NCBI GenBank assembly: GCA_905235715.1 | Contig: CAJONB010000018.1 | Span: 1-33,525, forward strand | Source of the DNA: an uncultured Ruminococcus sp. | GTDB taxonomy: Bacteria > Bacillota > Clostridia > Oscillospirales > Acutalibacteraceae | Length of the DNA: 33,525 nt | Reading direction: 5' to 3' | Shown: positions 23,362 through 31,471 of the stretch, one piece after another | Position numbering within the stretch: the stretch's first letter is position 1 | Layout of the letters: each line of letters begins with the position of its first letter | Made by a program: the position numbers and the translations under genes | The notes under the pieces: model-generated | Databases searched by the model: none | The model's input: only the letters and a program-made list of their open reading frames with translations | What the model was told of the DNA's origin: nothing

Positions 23362-23982
23362 TTATCCGAAGTAAACATCATAATCGCCGTAGTTGACGAT
23401 AATATGCGTGATATTGCCGTATTCATCCGTGAGAATATCATATTCCGAGGCAACGCCGTCGCTGTACTGTACGGCAACGATGTTGTCATAGAGCCGATAG
23501 GTTCCTGTACGGATTGCGCCCGACGCCGGGTCGATACACATCTCAAACGTCCCGTCGGAATCAAATGCCGCATAGCAATAACTGTAGCCCTCGCCGAACA
23601 CAACGCGCGGTGGCGCTTCCGCACCGGTGGAGTGGTCGACGACGAATTTGACCGTCATCGAAGCGGATATAAGCTGCTCCTCATACGGAACAGACGGTTC
23701 GACCGTTCCGTCATAGCTCGTCGGTATGGCGTTAGTCTCTTCTGTTTCCGCTTCAGGCTCGGGCAAATCGGAAATCGTGTCGCTTGCCTCAATATAATCC
23801 TCAGGTACGGAATACTCGTCCGCGCCGTCATCCGACGTGCTGCTGTCAACCTCAGCCGCAGACGAAGAAGTATCGGCGGACTTTGACTGATTTTCATTAT
23901 CAGACGACGTAGCAGCGATAACGCCGCCCGATACGGCGAGTACAGCGGCTAAGCCGACTATTGCTATCACTTTATAATTCAT
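23362..23982 (-). CDS. Exported Ser/Asp/Glu-rich protein of unknown function
   Basis: A 206-aa protein with an N-terminal hydrophobic export segment (about 4-25, no lipobox Cys), a low-complexity acidic linker rich in Ser, Asp and Glu (about 28-90) and a compact beta-rich C-terminal domain (about 100-206, with RTGTYRLYDNIVAVQYSDG). The long disordered linker would hold the domain away from the membrane. ATG 23982 is preferred because AGGAGG lies 9 bases upstream, whereas ATG 23988 is only 3 bases from it. The start overlaps the stop of the upstream membrane-protein gene by 11 bases, implying translational coupling. It is last in the operon. Confidence 0.75.
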   Translation of the reverse strand: MNYKVIAIVGLAAVLAVSGGVIAATSSDNENQSKSADTSSSAAEVDSSTSDDGADEYSVPEDYIEASDTISDLPEPEAETEETNAIPTSYDGTVEPSVPYEEQLISASMTVKFVVDHSTGAEAPPRVVFGEGYSYCYAAFDSDGTFEMCIDPASGAIRTGTYRLYDNIVAVQYSDGVASEYDILTDEYGNITHIIVNYGDYDVYFG

Positions 23983-24928
23983 TATCATTTACCTCCTGCT
24001 GAGTCTGCTCATGTTCGCGAGCCATTCGGAGGAGCGTGCTTTGCTTGACCATTTTACCGTTGAAATAAATATAATCGTCGGTATCCTTCAGCTTGGTAAT
24101 ATCAATTGAGGAGAAATCCTCCTCGTCAACAACAGGCTCCTTCGCCTTCGGCTTGTCCCCGTCAGAGGTTTTATCCTTCTCGTACTCCTTTTTGCCCTCG
24201 CCGGACGCCATACGATACATCCCGTCATAGATAAAGAAAACATAAATAAAAGTGAAAATCGCGGGAACAAGCAGCGCCCATAAAGCGGTGACGATGATAA
24301 TAAAAACCAGCGTGGAGCCTGAGAAAAACATAACGGTAAGGAGAATTGCCGCAAATACCGCCAGCGCCAGCAGCGCAAAAAGGTTGTTTTTGATTTCTCC
24401 GTAGGACATCAGCAGGCAGTTCTTGTAGATATACCTGAGCGGAATATCAAAGGTCACCGTCATCAGCGGGAGATACAGGCTCATAAAAAAGAGGAACAGC
24501 ACGACAATAACGCAGAAAAACAGCATTACGCCGAACACCCATGACTGCGACATCAATCCGATATAGAGATTGATAGACAGAAAGCTGATGATGCTGAGAA
24601 TGGAAATCACTACGCCGTGCAGTAAGAACGGCAGGAAATTTTCTTTAACGCCCGAGATATAGGTCTGAAAAACGCTGACCTTTTCATCGCCGCGGACGAT
24701 ATTGCGAACGACCTTGACAACGCCCGCGTAAAACGGATAAATAAAAATGATACTCAACAGACAGAAGATGATATTCGCGTTACCTAAAATCGCTATACTT
24801 AAAAAGTAAAAGGCAGTGAAGAACAGGAGCGAAGGCGCCGCAAATATCAGGTTTGTCAAAAGCACTCTCGGAAAATTTGTGAATAACTTTTCGAGCAGTA
24901 TTTCAAATTTCAGTTTTTGTCTTTCCAT
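23972..24928 (-). CDS. Polytopic membrane protein, YesL/DUF624-like
   Basis: A 318-aa protein with about six transmembrane helices (about 20-225) and a charged cytoplasmic tail (about 240-318, KDKTSDGDKPKAKEP...). The pattern of a short amphipathic start, helix pairs and the GVVKVVRNIVRGDEKVSVFQTYISGVKENF loop recalls DUF624/YesL proteins, often encoded with transport or signalling genes. GAGGGG precedes the ATG closely. The SpoIIM-like gene ends 27 bases upstream. The pair resembles membrane-remodelling gene clusters, but no function can be assigned. Confidence 0.75.
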   Translation of the reverse strand: MERQKLKFEILLEKLFTNFPRVLLTNLIFAAPSLLFFTAFYFLSIAILGNANIIFCLLSIIFIYPFYAGVVKVVRNIVRGDEKVSVFQTYISGVKENFLPFLLHGVVISILSIISFLSINLYIGLMSQSWVFGVMLFFCVIVVLFLFFMSLYLPLMTVTFDIPLRYIYKNCLLMSYGEIKNNLFALLALAVFAAILLTVMFFSGSTLVFIIIVTALWALLVPAIFTFIYVFFIYDGMYRMASGEGKKEYEKDKTSDGDKPKAKEPVVDEEDFSSIDITKLKDTDDYIYFNGKMVKQSTLLRMAREHEQTQQEVNDNEL

Positions 24929-24955
24929 AAACCCCTCAACGATACGAAAAACGCA

Positions 24956-25630
24956 TCAAAAATCAAAATGATTCGCAAATGAAATCCACAGAAGCATATC
25001 TAAAACCGCACAAGCTCCCGAGGATAAAAACGCAAACGCGCTCTTTTTCAGATAAGTTTTAAGTCCCTGTGACAGCGTAGGTTCTTTGTCGCAGCCGAAC
25101 AGCGACAACCGCATAAAGCGGATAGACAGTCGAAAAGACGCCTTTGCGTAAACGACAAGCGTAAAGAGAAACAGTACGGTTCCCGGCAGAACAATCAGGA
25201 TATAAAATCCAATTCCGGACACCTTATAAAACGCGAAAATAACAGCGGAGGACAGCCCGACGGAAAAGCCCTTGACTATCGCAAGCAGGGGTATTGCAGT
25301 AAAGCCCCACGCCGATAATGCACATAAAAATGCCGCAAAAATAAACAGAAAATACGAAGCAAAGCAGGACAGGAATATTTCAAAAGCAGACATTTCAAGT
25401 CTTGCTTCAATATTAGTGATAAAGAGAAAATCGAGCTTTTGCCCAAGTGTGTCATCCACTCCCCTGCTCCCCGCCGCGCCGACGGCAAGTCCGAGCAAAA
25501 AGAGAATAACAAAAACGGTCTGAAAGCCGAATTTGGACGCAATACCCTTAATCGTCAGGCGCGGCCGCTTGACCGCGGGAAGGCGAATGGTTTTTTGCTT
25601 ATTGCGGAAAGTAAATACAATGCCCTTCAT
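24956..25630 (-). CDS. SpoIIM-like membrane protein
   Basis: A 224-aa integral membrane protein with about five helices. The segment ALSAWGFTAIPLLAIVKGFSVGLSSA (about 103-130) matches the conserved Gly-rich stretch of stage II sporulation protein M, and the N-terminal cytoplasmic arm followed by a helix and a long extracellular loop fits the family. SpoIIM works with SpoIID and SpoIIP in septal peptidoglycan degradation during engulfment. SpoIIM-domain relatives are also found outside sporulation, and this copy is encoded with a YesL-like protein, so a true SpoIIM role is not certain. The start has CAGGTGATTTT directly before the ATG. Confidence 0.8.
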   Translation of the reverse strand: MKGIVFTFRNKQKTIRLPAVKRPRLTIKGIASKFGFQTVFVILFLLGLAVGAAGSRGVDDTLGQKLDFLFITNIEARLEMSAFEIFLSCFASYFLFIFAAFLCALSAWGFTAIPLLAIVKGFSVGLSSAVIFAFYKVSGIGFYILIVLPGTVLFLFTLVVYAKASFRLSIRFMRLSLFGCDKEPTLSQGLKTYLKKSAFAFLSSGACAVLDMLLWISFANHFDF

Positions 25631-25725
25631 AAAATCACCTGATGAATCTTATGCAGGGCTTGTATCGTTTATGTATTATTAATTCTGTCTGCGCAATTTG
25701 TGCACTCGAATCAATCAGTGCTTAC
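25631..25725. other. Short intergenic spacer with no clear signal
   Basis: 95 bases between the BIG2-GH24 gene and the SpoIIM-like operon. On the minus strand a weak promoter-like pair (TTGCGC, 17 bases, CATAAA) is visible. No hairpin with a T-run was found, so read-through from the lysozyme gene is possible. Confidence 0.35.
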
Positions 25726-27708
25726 TTAAGGAGTACAGAAGGACGGATTGCTCCGGCAATAATAGCTGATATTATACTTATTATTGTTATAGCACAGTTC
25801 GTAATCACCGTAGAGGAACATTTCAACCTCATCCATACGGCGGTACAGCAGCCCATAGAGGCACTCGCCGCCGGCATGATGAATCGAACAAAGCTCATAA
25901 ATCAGATTATTCTTGTTGACATATTTCAAGTCTAGGTTGCCGGAGGTACTCTTTGATGAAATGTAATCGGTGCTGACATAGCCGGTCGTACCGTCGGTAA
26001 GCTTTACATTCCACCATGAGCTGTTCGTTTTGGCAATAACCGTAATCGCCGTACCGTAATCCATTTCTTTGATAATCGCGGTGTTAGTGCCGGGGCCCTT
26101 ACGCAGGCGCACATCCGAACCGTTGATATAATAATATGAGGACTGGGAGCCCGAGCCGTCAGAGCAATTCAGCAGCACACGACCCACGTCTGAGTTATCG
26201 GAGATAACGCCGGTTCCGGTATTATAAACCAGACTGACAAGCGCGTCGAACTGCTGTTGATTGAACTTGACCTTGTTTCTCAGCAGGAATTCGTTCATCT
26301 TGGTAGCGTAGCCGTCGTTATTGACGGACTGTACCAAATATGCGAACGCCTCGCGCTTGGTCAAATGATTGTAGAATTGCTGACCGGTAAAGATAACGCG
26401 TCCGTAACCAATCGTAGGATCGCCCGTCCACGGATCATTGTAAATATCAGAGAGAAAGCCTTCAAATATAGCAATCAGGTTGATAACCTCATCGGAAGCG
26501 CGCCGCTCGGTACAGACCGTAGTGGTCTTATTCGTTGAATTCGCGACAAACGCCGAGGTCGTACCGTCGTTACAGGTCTCCCACTTATTGTTATACATCG
26601 AGTAAGCGACAACCTTATAGGTTCCCGCGGCGGAAAAGGTACCGTAGCCCGTCCAGACATAGGTGCTGCCGTCAGCGACCTTAGATGTCGCGTTGATCAG
26701 CTTTGAGGTACCGTCGCTGTAATAAATACGGAAGCAGGCGGCGGTGCGCGTCTTATCGGTGATACAGATAAAGCTGACCTTTTGCCCCTTGGTGGCGCAG
26801 TTCGGCGAACAATACGCAAAGCGAATCGGCGCCGCCGCACTGACTGTCACCAGACAGGTTGCCACACCGGACGAGGTTCGTGCCGAGATAACGGCGTAGC
26901 CCGCCTTTTTGCCGACGACATAGCCGCCGTCGACTGTCGCTACACTCGTATTGGAGCTTGACCATGACACGCCGCCGGTCGTTGAACGCAGGTAGAGAGT
27001 TTTGCCCGCAGGCATTGACGCGGTTGTATTGGAAATATGGACATAACCGCCGCTGATGACCGTAATATAACAGGTAGCGGATTTTGTCGAGGTTTTCGCG
27101 GTAATTGTCGCCGAGCCGGCTGCAACACCTCTGACAATACCCGCCGAGTTAACGGTAGCGACGCTTGTATTGGAGCTGGTATAGGTAACCGTCGTATTTG
27201 ACGTAGTAAAAAGCTGATAGTAACAGCCCTTATATACCGTTGCGCTTGAGGGCGAAAGCGACAGTGTTTCCGTGGGCTTCGCGGGCGGCGAATAGGTCTG
27301 ACTTGAAACAGTGACGGTGCAGGTCGCTTTTCGGTTGCCGTTAACGTCCTGAGCGGTAACGGTCGCCTTGCCTGCCTTAACGCCCTTCACGATACCCTTT
27401 GCCGATACCGTGACAACAGCCGTATTGGAGGAGGTAAACTTCATATTGACAACCGACGCTTTGGTTGCGGAATCAAAAGCAATCAGCTTATACTCCTCCT
27501 TGATATCAAGCGTCAGAGAAGCTTTATTGAGAATCAGCTTGGATGCGCCTGTCTCCGCCAAATCCTTTGAGGCGGATTTCGACGTCAGCGGCGCTTCGGC
27601 ACTTTCTTCTGAAGCATTCACAGGGAAAGAAAATAACACGCTGAAGAATATCAACAGAGCCAGAGCCAGCGATAAATATTTCGACGGCTTTTTGAATAAT
27701 CTGAGCAT
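25726..27708 (-). CDS. Secreted BIG2 protein with a split GH24 lysozyme and SH3 domain
   Basis: A 660-aa exported protein. A signal peptide (about 10-32) is followed by three bacterial Ig-like BIG2 domains (about 55-135, 145-220 and 222-295), each with the SSNTxVxTV...G.V.G...G.A.I.A pattern. A further beta domain follows (about 298-395). A phage-type GH24 muramidase begins at about 405 (IAIFEGFLSDIYNDPWTG, IGYGRVIF; catalytic Glu in FEGF) and runs to LVSLVYNTGTG. An SH3-like domain then intervenes (VRLRKGPGTNTAIIKEM to GYVSTDYIS), after which the GH24 C-terminal part resumes (HAGGECLYGLLYRRMDEVEMF). The wall-binding and hydrolase domains indicate peptidoglycan remodelling or bacteriolysis outside the cell. 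AGGAGGG precedes the ATG by 5 bases. Confidence 0.88.
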   Translation of the reverse strand: MLRLFKKPSKYLSLALALLIFFSVLFSFPVNASEESAEAPLTSKSASKDLAETGASKLILNKASLTLDIKEEYKLIAFDSATKASVVNMKFTSSNTAVVTVSAKGIVKGVKAGKATVTAQDVNGNRKATCTVTVSSQTYSPPAKPTETLSLSPSSATVYKGCYYQLFTTSNTTVTYTSSNTSVATVNSAGIVRGVAAGSATITAKTSTKSATCYITVISGGYVHISNTTASMPAGKTLYLRSTTGGVSWSSSNTSVATVDGGYVVGKKAGYAVISARTSSGVATCLVTVSAAAPIRFAYCSPNCATKGQKVSFICITDKTRTAACFRIYYSDGTSKLINATSKVADGSTYVWTGYGTFSAAGTYKVVAYSMYNNKWETCNDGTTSAFVANSTNKTTTVCTERRASDEVINLIAIFEGFLSDIYNDPWTGDPTIGYGRVIFTGQQFYNHLTKREAFAYLVQSVNNDGYATKMNEFLLRNKVKFNQQQFDALVSLVYNTGTGVISDNSDVGRVLLNCSDGSGSQSSYYYINGSDVRLRKGPGTNTAIIKEMDYGTAITVIAKTNSSWWNVKLTDGTTGYVSTDYISSKSTSGNLDLKYVNKNNLIYELCSIHHAGGECLYGLLYRRMDEVEMFLYGDYELCYNNNKYNISYYCRSNPSFCTP

Positions 27709-27736
27709 ATTTTCCCTCCTGTTTAAACGAATACAC

Positions 27737-27764
27737 AGTATATTGTACTATAAACGACAATCAA
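27737..27764 (-). promoter_or_regulatory. Promoter of the BIG2-GH24 gene
   Basis: On the minus strand: TTGATT (complement of 27759-27764), a 16-base spacer and TATACT (complement of 27737-27742), about 30 bases upstream of the ATG. Confidence 0.5.
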
Positions 27765-27776
27765 ATTCAATTGAAG

Positions 27777-28313
27777 TTACAGCTTTGTATTTTTATTCAG
27801 CTTTTTATGCCATTTTAAAAGGTAAAAAGTAACAATCCTTGTAATACAAATATCATATATCAAAAAGAACACATTACCGATGACCAGAAAAACTGCCGGC
27901 AGATATACGCCGAAGATAATGTAGCTGTCTTTCGGAATGGACAGCAGATTGATTCCGATAAAAAAGTCGGCAATCACACATACGTTGAACACGGCAAATT
28001 TGACGATATATTGCACAAACTTGCTCGGTATGCGTTCAATCAGGCTTTTAATAATCGGATAAAAGCCGAGAAACATTGTATAAATCAGAGCAGCTTCTTT
28101 ATCCGGAACAAGAAGAAATGACAAAATCGCGGTGACGACATAGACGGAAAGCGCAAAGCTGTAGCCTATCTCGATAACGATGACAACCAGCAGCATTCCC
28201 GCAAAGGTCGGAAACGCAAAGGTGCCGAACGGTATCAGCGCCGTCATAAACATCATCACCAGTCCCAGCGCGGCAACAGCGCCGCCGAGAGAAACCTTGA
28301 CGGATGTTTTCAT
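27777..28313 (-). CDS. Polytopic membrane protein downstream of the J-domain gene
   Basis: A 178-aa protein with about five transmembrane helices and a basic tail (KWHKKLNKNTKL). The opening KTSVKVSLGGAVAALGLVMMFMTALIPFGTFAFP resembles the N-terminus of ECF-type substrate-binding (S) components and related clostridial membrane proteins; I cannot name the substrate or confirm an ECF role. ATG 28313 begins 4 bases after the J-domain stop; the longer frame to 28445 would overlap the J-domain gene by 128 bases and starts with low-complexity residues, so I reject it. It is third in the DUF5685/J-protein unit. Confidence 0.75.
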   Translation of the reverse strand: MKTSVKVSLGGAVAALGLVMMFMTALIPFGTFAFPTFAGMLLVVIVIEIGYSFALSVYVVTAILSFLLVPDKEAALIYTMFLGFYPIIKSLIERIPSKFVQYIVKFAVFNVCVIADFFIGINLLSIPKDSYIIFGVYLPAVFLVIGNVFFLIYDICITRIVTFYLLKWHKKLNKNTKL

Positions 28314-28317
28314 TGTA

Positions 28318-28902
28318 TCAGCAGCCGCGGGCGCAGTTACACAGGCAATTCGCGCAATATACCGTGGCGCAGACGTCACAGCAGGTACAGTCCGATCCCG
28401 TACCGGCGGTATTGTAGCCGGGATTATTATAGGTGCGGCGCGCATTCATATTATTGAGCATCGCGGAATACTCGGCGTTGCCGGGATCCATATTGTGGGC
28501 GCGCTGAAAATAATTGAATGCCTGATCGCTCCAGCCGCGGCGGGAATAAATCATACCCATCAGAAAATACCATTCCGCGTTGCGCTTTTCGGATGCAACG
28601 CCGTTGAGAATCTCGTTCGCGTCGTCCAATCTGCCCTCCATAATCAGCTTGCGTACATCAGGAAAGGTGCTGCTGGCTGAATTGCCGGAAAAGGAGGTGC
28701 TGCCGGAGCCGTTCTTACGCTCTTCACAGATAGCGTCGTAAGCAGCGTTGATTTCCTTCATCTTCTCTTCCGCTAAATCCGAGAGCGGATTATCGTTATA
28801 GTTATCGGGATGATACTTCTTCGCCAGCTCACGGTAAGCGTGCTTGATTTCTTCATCGGTTGCGTTCGGCGATACGCCGAGGACTTCATAAGGATTGTTC
28901 AT
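28318..28902 (-). CDS. J-domain/TPR protein with cysteine-rich tail
   Basis: A 194-aa co-chaperone-like protein. The J domain (about 1-65) opens [18 protein letters not shown] and holds the HPD motif ([10 protein letters not shown]) that stimulates DnaK. A Ser/Gly linker follows, then a TPR-like helical region (about 85-155, [20 protein letters not shown] and [15 protein letters not shown]). The tail (about 170-194) contains nine cysteines, including CTCCDVC and CANCLCNC, suggesting metal or Fe-S binding or lipidation. It lacks the G/F region and zinc centre of DnaJ, so it is a specialised class III J protein. The ATG lies 3 bases after the DUF5685 stop. Confidence 0.88.
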   Translation of the reverse strand: MNNPYEVLGVSPNATDEEIKHAYRELAKKYHPDNYNDNPLSDLAEEKMKEINAAYDAICEERKNGSGSTSFSGNSASSTFPDVRKLIMEGRLDDANEILNGVASEKRNAEWYFLMGMIYSRRGWSDQAFNYFQRAHNMDPGNAEYSAMLNNMNARRTYNNPGYNTAGTGSDCTCCDVCATVYCANCLCNCARGC

Positions 28903-28905
28903 AAT

Positions 28906-29796
28906 TTACTCCGTATTCTTTTCTTTATATTTATCTGCAATTTGATTTTGTATACTGACGCACGAAAATGTGAGTACGTTCATAATAATGCTGTCGAATC
29001 TGCCTTTATCCAGTAAGCCGTAAGAGAGCAGCGCCTCGGACAGACAGTGATTCAAGGTGGGAATCAGGCGTTCGCCGGGATTTTCATCGGCGTTATTCAA
29101 AGCAAAGGGGTTAAAATTACCGTGCTTGATATCGTCGGCGTAATCATCCGCCGCGTCAATCAGATAAATCCAACGCCCGATATAATAGCCGAACGTCGAT
29201 AGAATCCGCTTGACCTTTTGCGGGTCCTGATTCGTTTTGAGCTTTACCTCGTCGGGAATCAGACCGCACACCTGCGACAGCATTGTCGCCGTCGGGTCAG
29301 CCGCCATATCGAGGTGACATTCGGGATTCCGCTCCGCCTCCAATTGGGCGTCCAGCATATTCTTGACGATATCCACTATCTGCGGATATTTCTTTTGACA
29401 TTTTCTCCGCCATGATGCAAAGAACGGCTGTATCAGCCGGTACAGTATCCGCTTATACCACGGCGAGTCAATCAGGTTGTCCCTCAGCTTGTAGTACGCG
29501 GCGGCAACTGACAGCGCTGCCGCAAGGGACAGCGCCTTTGACTCCGTTTTTGCGTAGGCGCATTTTTTAAGGGGATTAAAGCGGCATCGCCCCGCGTAAA
29601 AGGTCGGGTCATCCTCCTCCAGCGACATAATCAGCAGCGCGTAAAAGGTACAGTCATAGCTGAGAATCAGGCGGGCAAAGATGGAATAATCTTTGCCCAA
29701 CTGCTTACACAGCGCGCAGTATATGGACTTGTAGGTGTCGTACTCTTTACCGAGCAGGTTCGCCCTGTCAACCTTTACATAGCCGAACAATTGCAT
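28906..29796 (-). CDS. DUF5685-family protein
   Basis: A 296-aa, mostly helical protein I recognise as DUF5685. Family hallmarks: the start MFGYVKxxxxxL-like (MQLFGYVKVDRANLLGKE), Y26-C27-A-L-C30 in YKSIYCALCKQLG, and C71/C79 in GRCRFNPLKKC, giving four conserved cysteines that could bind metal. Two Asp-rich segments, YKLRDNLID (about 102-110) and LIDAADDYADD (about 212-222), recall the metal-diphosphate motifs of class I terpenoid synthases, but I cannot establish homology. It heads a compact three-gene unit with a J-domain protein and a membrane protein, which hints at a folding or membrane-associated role. Confidence 0.88.
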   Translation of the reverse strand: MQLFGYVKVDRANLLGKEYDTYKSIYCALCKQLGKDYSIFARLILSYDCTFYALLIMSLEEDDPTFYAGRCRFNPLKKCAYAKTESKALSLAAALSVAAAYYKLRDNLIDSPWYKRILYRLIQPFFASWRRKCQKKYPQIVDIVKNMLDAQLEAERNPECHLDMAADPTATMLSQVCGLIPDEVKLKTNQDPQKVKRILSTFGYYIGRWIYLIDAADDYADDIKHGNFNPFALNNADENPGERLIPTLNHCLSEALLSYGLLDKGRFDSIIMNVLTFSCVSIQNQIADKYKEKNTE

Positions 29797-29880
29797 CTTC
29801 CCCCATATTATACTTAATTATTGTATCATAATCGCCGTTGCTAAAAATTAACAAAATATGAATTTTGACATAAGAATCGG

Positions 29881-29909
29881 TTGTAATTTGACAGGAACAG
29901 CGCTATAAT
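29881..29909 (+). promoter_or_regulatory. Promoter of the HAD hydrolase gene
   Basis: TTGTAA at 29881-29886, a 17-base spacer and a perfect TATAAT at 29904-29909, 30 bases before the ATG. A TTGACA at 29888-29893 is only 10 bases from the -10, so it is not the -35. Confidence 0.6.
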
Positions 29910-29939
29910 AAGCCTGAATAACCAAATATCAGGTGAAAA

Positions 29940-30524
29940 ATGAACGTATTTGATTTTGACAATACCATTTATCGCGGCGATTCGACTGCGGACTTTGTGA
30001 AATATTGCATGATGCGGCACCCGAAAGCCCTGCTGTATCTCCCCTATATCGGTTGGGTCAGTCTGCGCTACTATGCCTTTCATAAAGGCACCAAAACACA
30101 ATTCAAAGAAAAAATGTACCGCTTTTTGAAAGCGTGCGATACAGACGCGGATGTGGAAAGCTTTTGGCAGAAAAAGCGCGGTAATATTAAAGCGTTTTAC
30201 GGCGATATCCACCGTGATGACGATGTAATTATCTCCGCGTCGCCCGAATTCCTGTTAAAGCCCTTGGAAAAGCTCCTGAATTTCAATGTGATTGCTTCGC
30301 GCGTATCTCCCGTTGACGGTACAACCACAGGAGAAAATTGCTATCACGAGGAAAAGGTCAGACGGTTCAGCGAACAATACCCCAACGCGGAAATTGACGA
30401 ATTCTATTCGGACAGCTATTCGGACGAGCCGCTGGCATTGCTCGCAAAGAAAGCTTTCATCGTAGAAGGAGAAACGCTAAAGCCATGGAATTACAACCGG
30501 CATAAGAAAAATCTGCGAATATAA
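29940..30524 (+). CDS. HAD-superfamily subclass IB hydrolase
   Basis: A 194-aa phosphatase-like protein. Motif I is DFDNTIYRGDST (nucleophile D5, acid D7), motif II is ISASPEF, and motif III/IV are represented by K in EEKVRRF and by DEFYSDSYSDEPLA. This arrangement matches HAD-IB enzymes such as phosphoserine phosphatase-like and lipid-head-group phosphatases. The helical cap (about 25-85, with ALLYLPYIGWVSLRYYAF) is hydrophobic, as in family members that act on membrane lipids. The substrate is unknown. The gene is monocistronic, with a weak GTGAA ribosome site. Confidence 0.87.
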   Translation: MNVFDFDNTIYRGDSTADFVKYCMMRHPKALLYLPYIGWVSLRYYAFHKGTKTQFKEKMYRFLKACDTDADVESFWQKKRGNIKAFYGDIHRDDDVIISASPEFLLKPLEKLLNFNVIASRVSPVDGTTTGENCYHEEKVRRFSEQYPNAEIDEFYSDSYSDEPLALLAKKAFIVEGETLKPWNYNRHKKNLRI

Positions 30525-30560
30525 AAAGGTCGGCTCACCTTACGGAGCCGGCCTTTTTTC
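30525..30560. terminator. Terminator between convergent genes
   Basis: Arms AAAGGTCGGCTC (30525-30536) and GAGCCGGCCTTT (30545-30556) pair with one G-U, followed by TTTC; the plus-strand stem starts right after the HAD stop codon. The A-run before it makes it usable from the minus strand too. Confidence 0.85.
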
Positions 30561-30566
30561 TTATGT

Positions 30567-31385
30567 TCAATTTTCCTGGTCGGTGCTGCATCCGCAGCCG
30601 CCCTCGCCCGTGGCGCTGTCGGAAACATTCGGCGGGAAGAACTCGTCGGTCGGGAAATCAAGGCGTGAGAACATCTCGCAGGGGCTGTCGGTTGAGCCGG
30701 TGCAGCGTTTCTCGGGTACGCAGAAATCATACGCGGGAATCAGCATCTGTACGTTTCTGAGCAGCTGAACGATTGAGAATACGCCGAGGGTCGCCAGAAC
30801 AACTTTCTCGCCGCAGTCCGCAATCGCTCCGCCGAGCTTTGTCGTAATCGCCGAGGGCACCTTGCACGGCAGGCGGTGGCAGGGCTTCTTTGTTTTTAAG
30901 GAAGCCGCGAGCGGAATCGGCTGCGCCACCTGTACATTCGCTGTCGGCAGACTGCGCGCGGGAGAATTCTGGGTATCGTATTCGTCTACGCTCAAATCGG
31001 ACGAGAAGATGCGGACATTGCCCTCAGAACCGTAGAGAATCACCTTTTTATCGGATATGCAGAGACCCGTTACCTCTGTGGGCGTTGTGCAGGGCGAGGT
31101 GAATACATCCAGTGTTACCTCAAAGAAGTATGTCATGTCAATGGAGTAAAACCCCCGGTGGAACGGCACCGGCTCGATATCGAGCATAACATTCAGTACG
31201 TCCGCGTCTCTCAGGCGGACATTGACCGCCGTATCAATCAGCGCCTGACCCTCTTTGGTAAAGAAAACAGGCAAATCCGACAGGCAATCCTTGTCGCCGC
31301 AGCTGTCATATACGCGGCGGGCGTCGATGCATACAGCTTCGCTGCAGCCGCGGTTATCGTCGTTGGTCGTCATATTTTCAGCCAT
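30567..31385 (-). CDS. Conserved clostridial Cys-containing protein, function unknown
   Basis: A 272-aa soluble protein, no signal peptide. I recall homologues across clostridia, with the conserved block beginning SCGDKDCLSDLPVFFT (about 28-43), then DIEPVPFHRGFYSIDMTYFFEVTLDVF and the KKVILYGSEGNVRIFSS strand. It holds many cysteines (for example CHRLPC and a terminal GCGCS), as in some spore-coat proteins, but I cannot assign it to a coat. Start ATG 31385 has GGAGG 8 bases upstream; an upstream start at 31400 lies inside the hairpin stem. Its Shine-Dalgarno is fully paired in the long hairpin at 31391-31448. Confidence 0.8.
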   Translation of the reverse strand: MAENMTTNDDNRGCSEAVCIDARRVYDSCGDKDCLSDLPVFFTKEGQALIDTAVNVRLRDADVLNVMLDIEPVPFHRGFYSIDMTYFFEVTLDVFTSPCTTPTEVTGLCISDKKVILYGSEGNVRIFSSDLSVDEYDTQNSPARSLPTANVQVAQPIPLAASLKTKKPCHRLPCKVPSAITTKLGGAIADCGEKVVLATLGVFSIVQLLRNVQMLIPAYDFCVPEKRCTGSTDSPCEMFSRLDFPTDEFFPPNVSDSATGEGGCGCSTDQEN

Positions 31386-31390
31386 CAATA

Positions 31391-31448
31391 AAACCTCCAA
31401 AATGTAGATTGATGTTTCGGTTTACATCACTACATTTTATGGAGGTTT
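31391..31448 (-). promoter_or_regulatory. Long hairpin masking a ribosome binding site
   Basis: In minus-strand RNA, AAACCTCC pairs with GGAGGTTT, then AAAATGTAG with CTACATTTT and TGATGT with ACATCA: about 23 bp in three perfect helices separated by two 2-base bulges, around an 8-base loop. The 3' arm contains the Shine-Dalgarno of the downstream gene, and TTTTATT follows, so it may also end pcrA transcription. A sigma-E-like promoter (TCACATA, 13 bases, CATAAAAT; complement of 31434-31461) may overlap the 5' arm. Confidence 0.7.
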
Positions 31449-31471
31449 TCCTGTTATGTGAATCTTTTCGT

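Noticed and set aside
28313..28445. Longer start for the membrane protein downstream of the J-domain gene
   Set aside because: It would overlap the J-domain gene by 128 bases and gives a low-complexity Pro/Ala/Arg stretch that is a frame shadow of the Cys-rich tail.
31441..31462. Tiny plus-strand frame after GGAGG (ATG followed by TGA)
   Set aside because: The GGAGG is the complementary arm of the minus-strand hairpin; the frame has one sense codon and no plus-strand promoter is seen.
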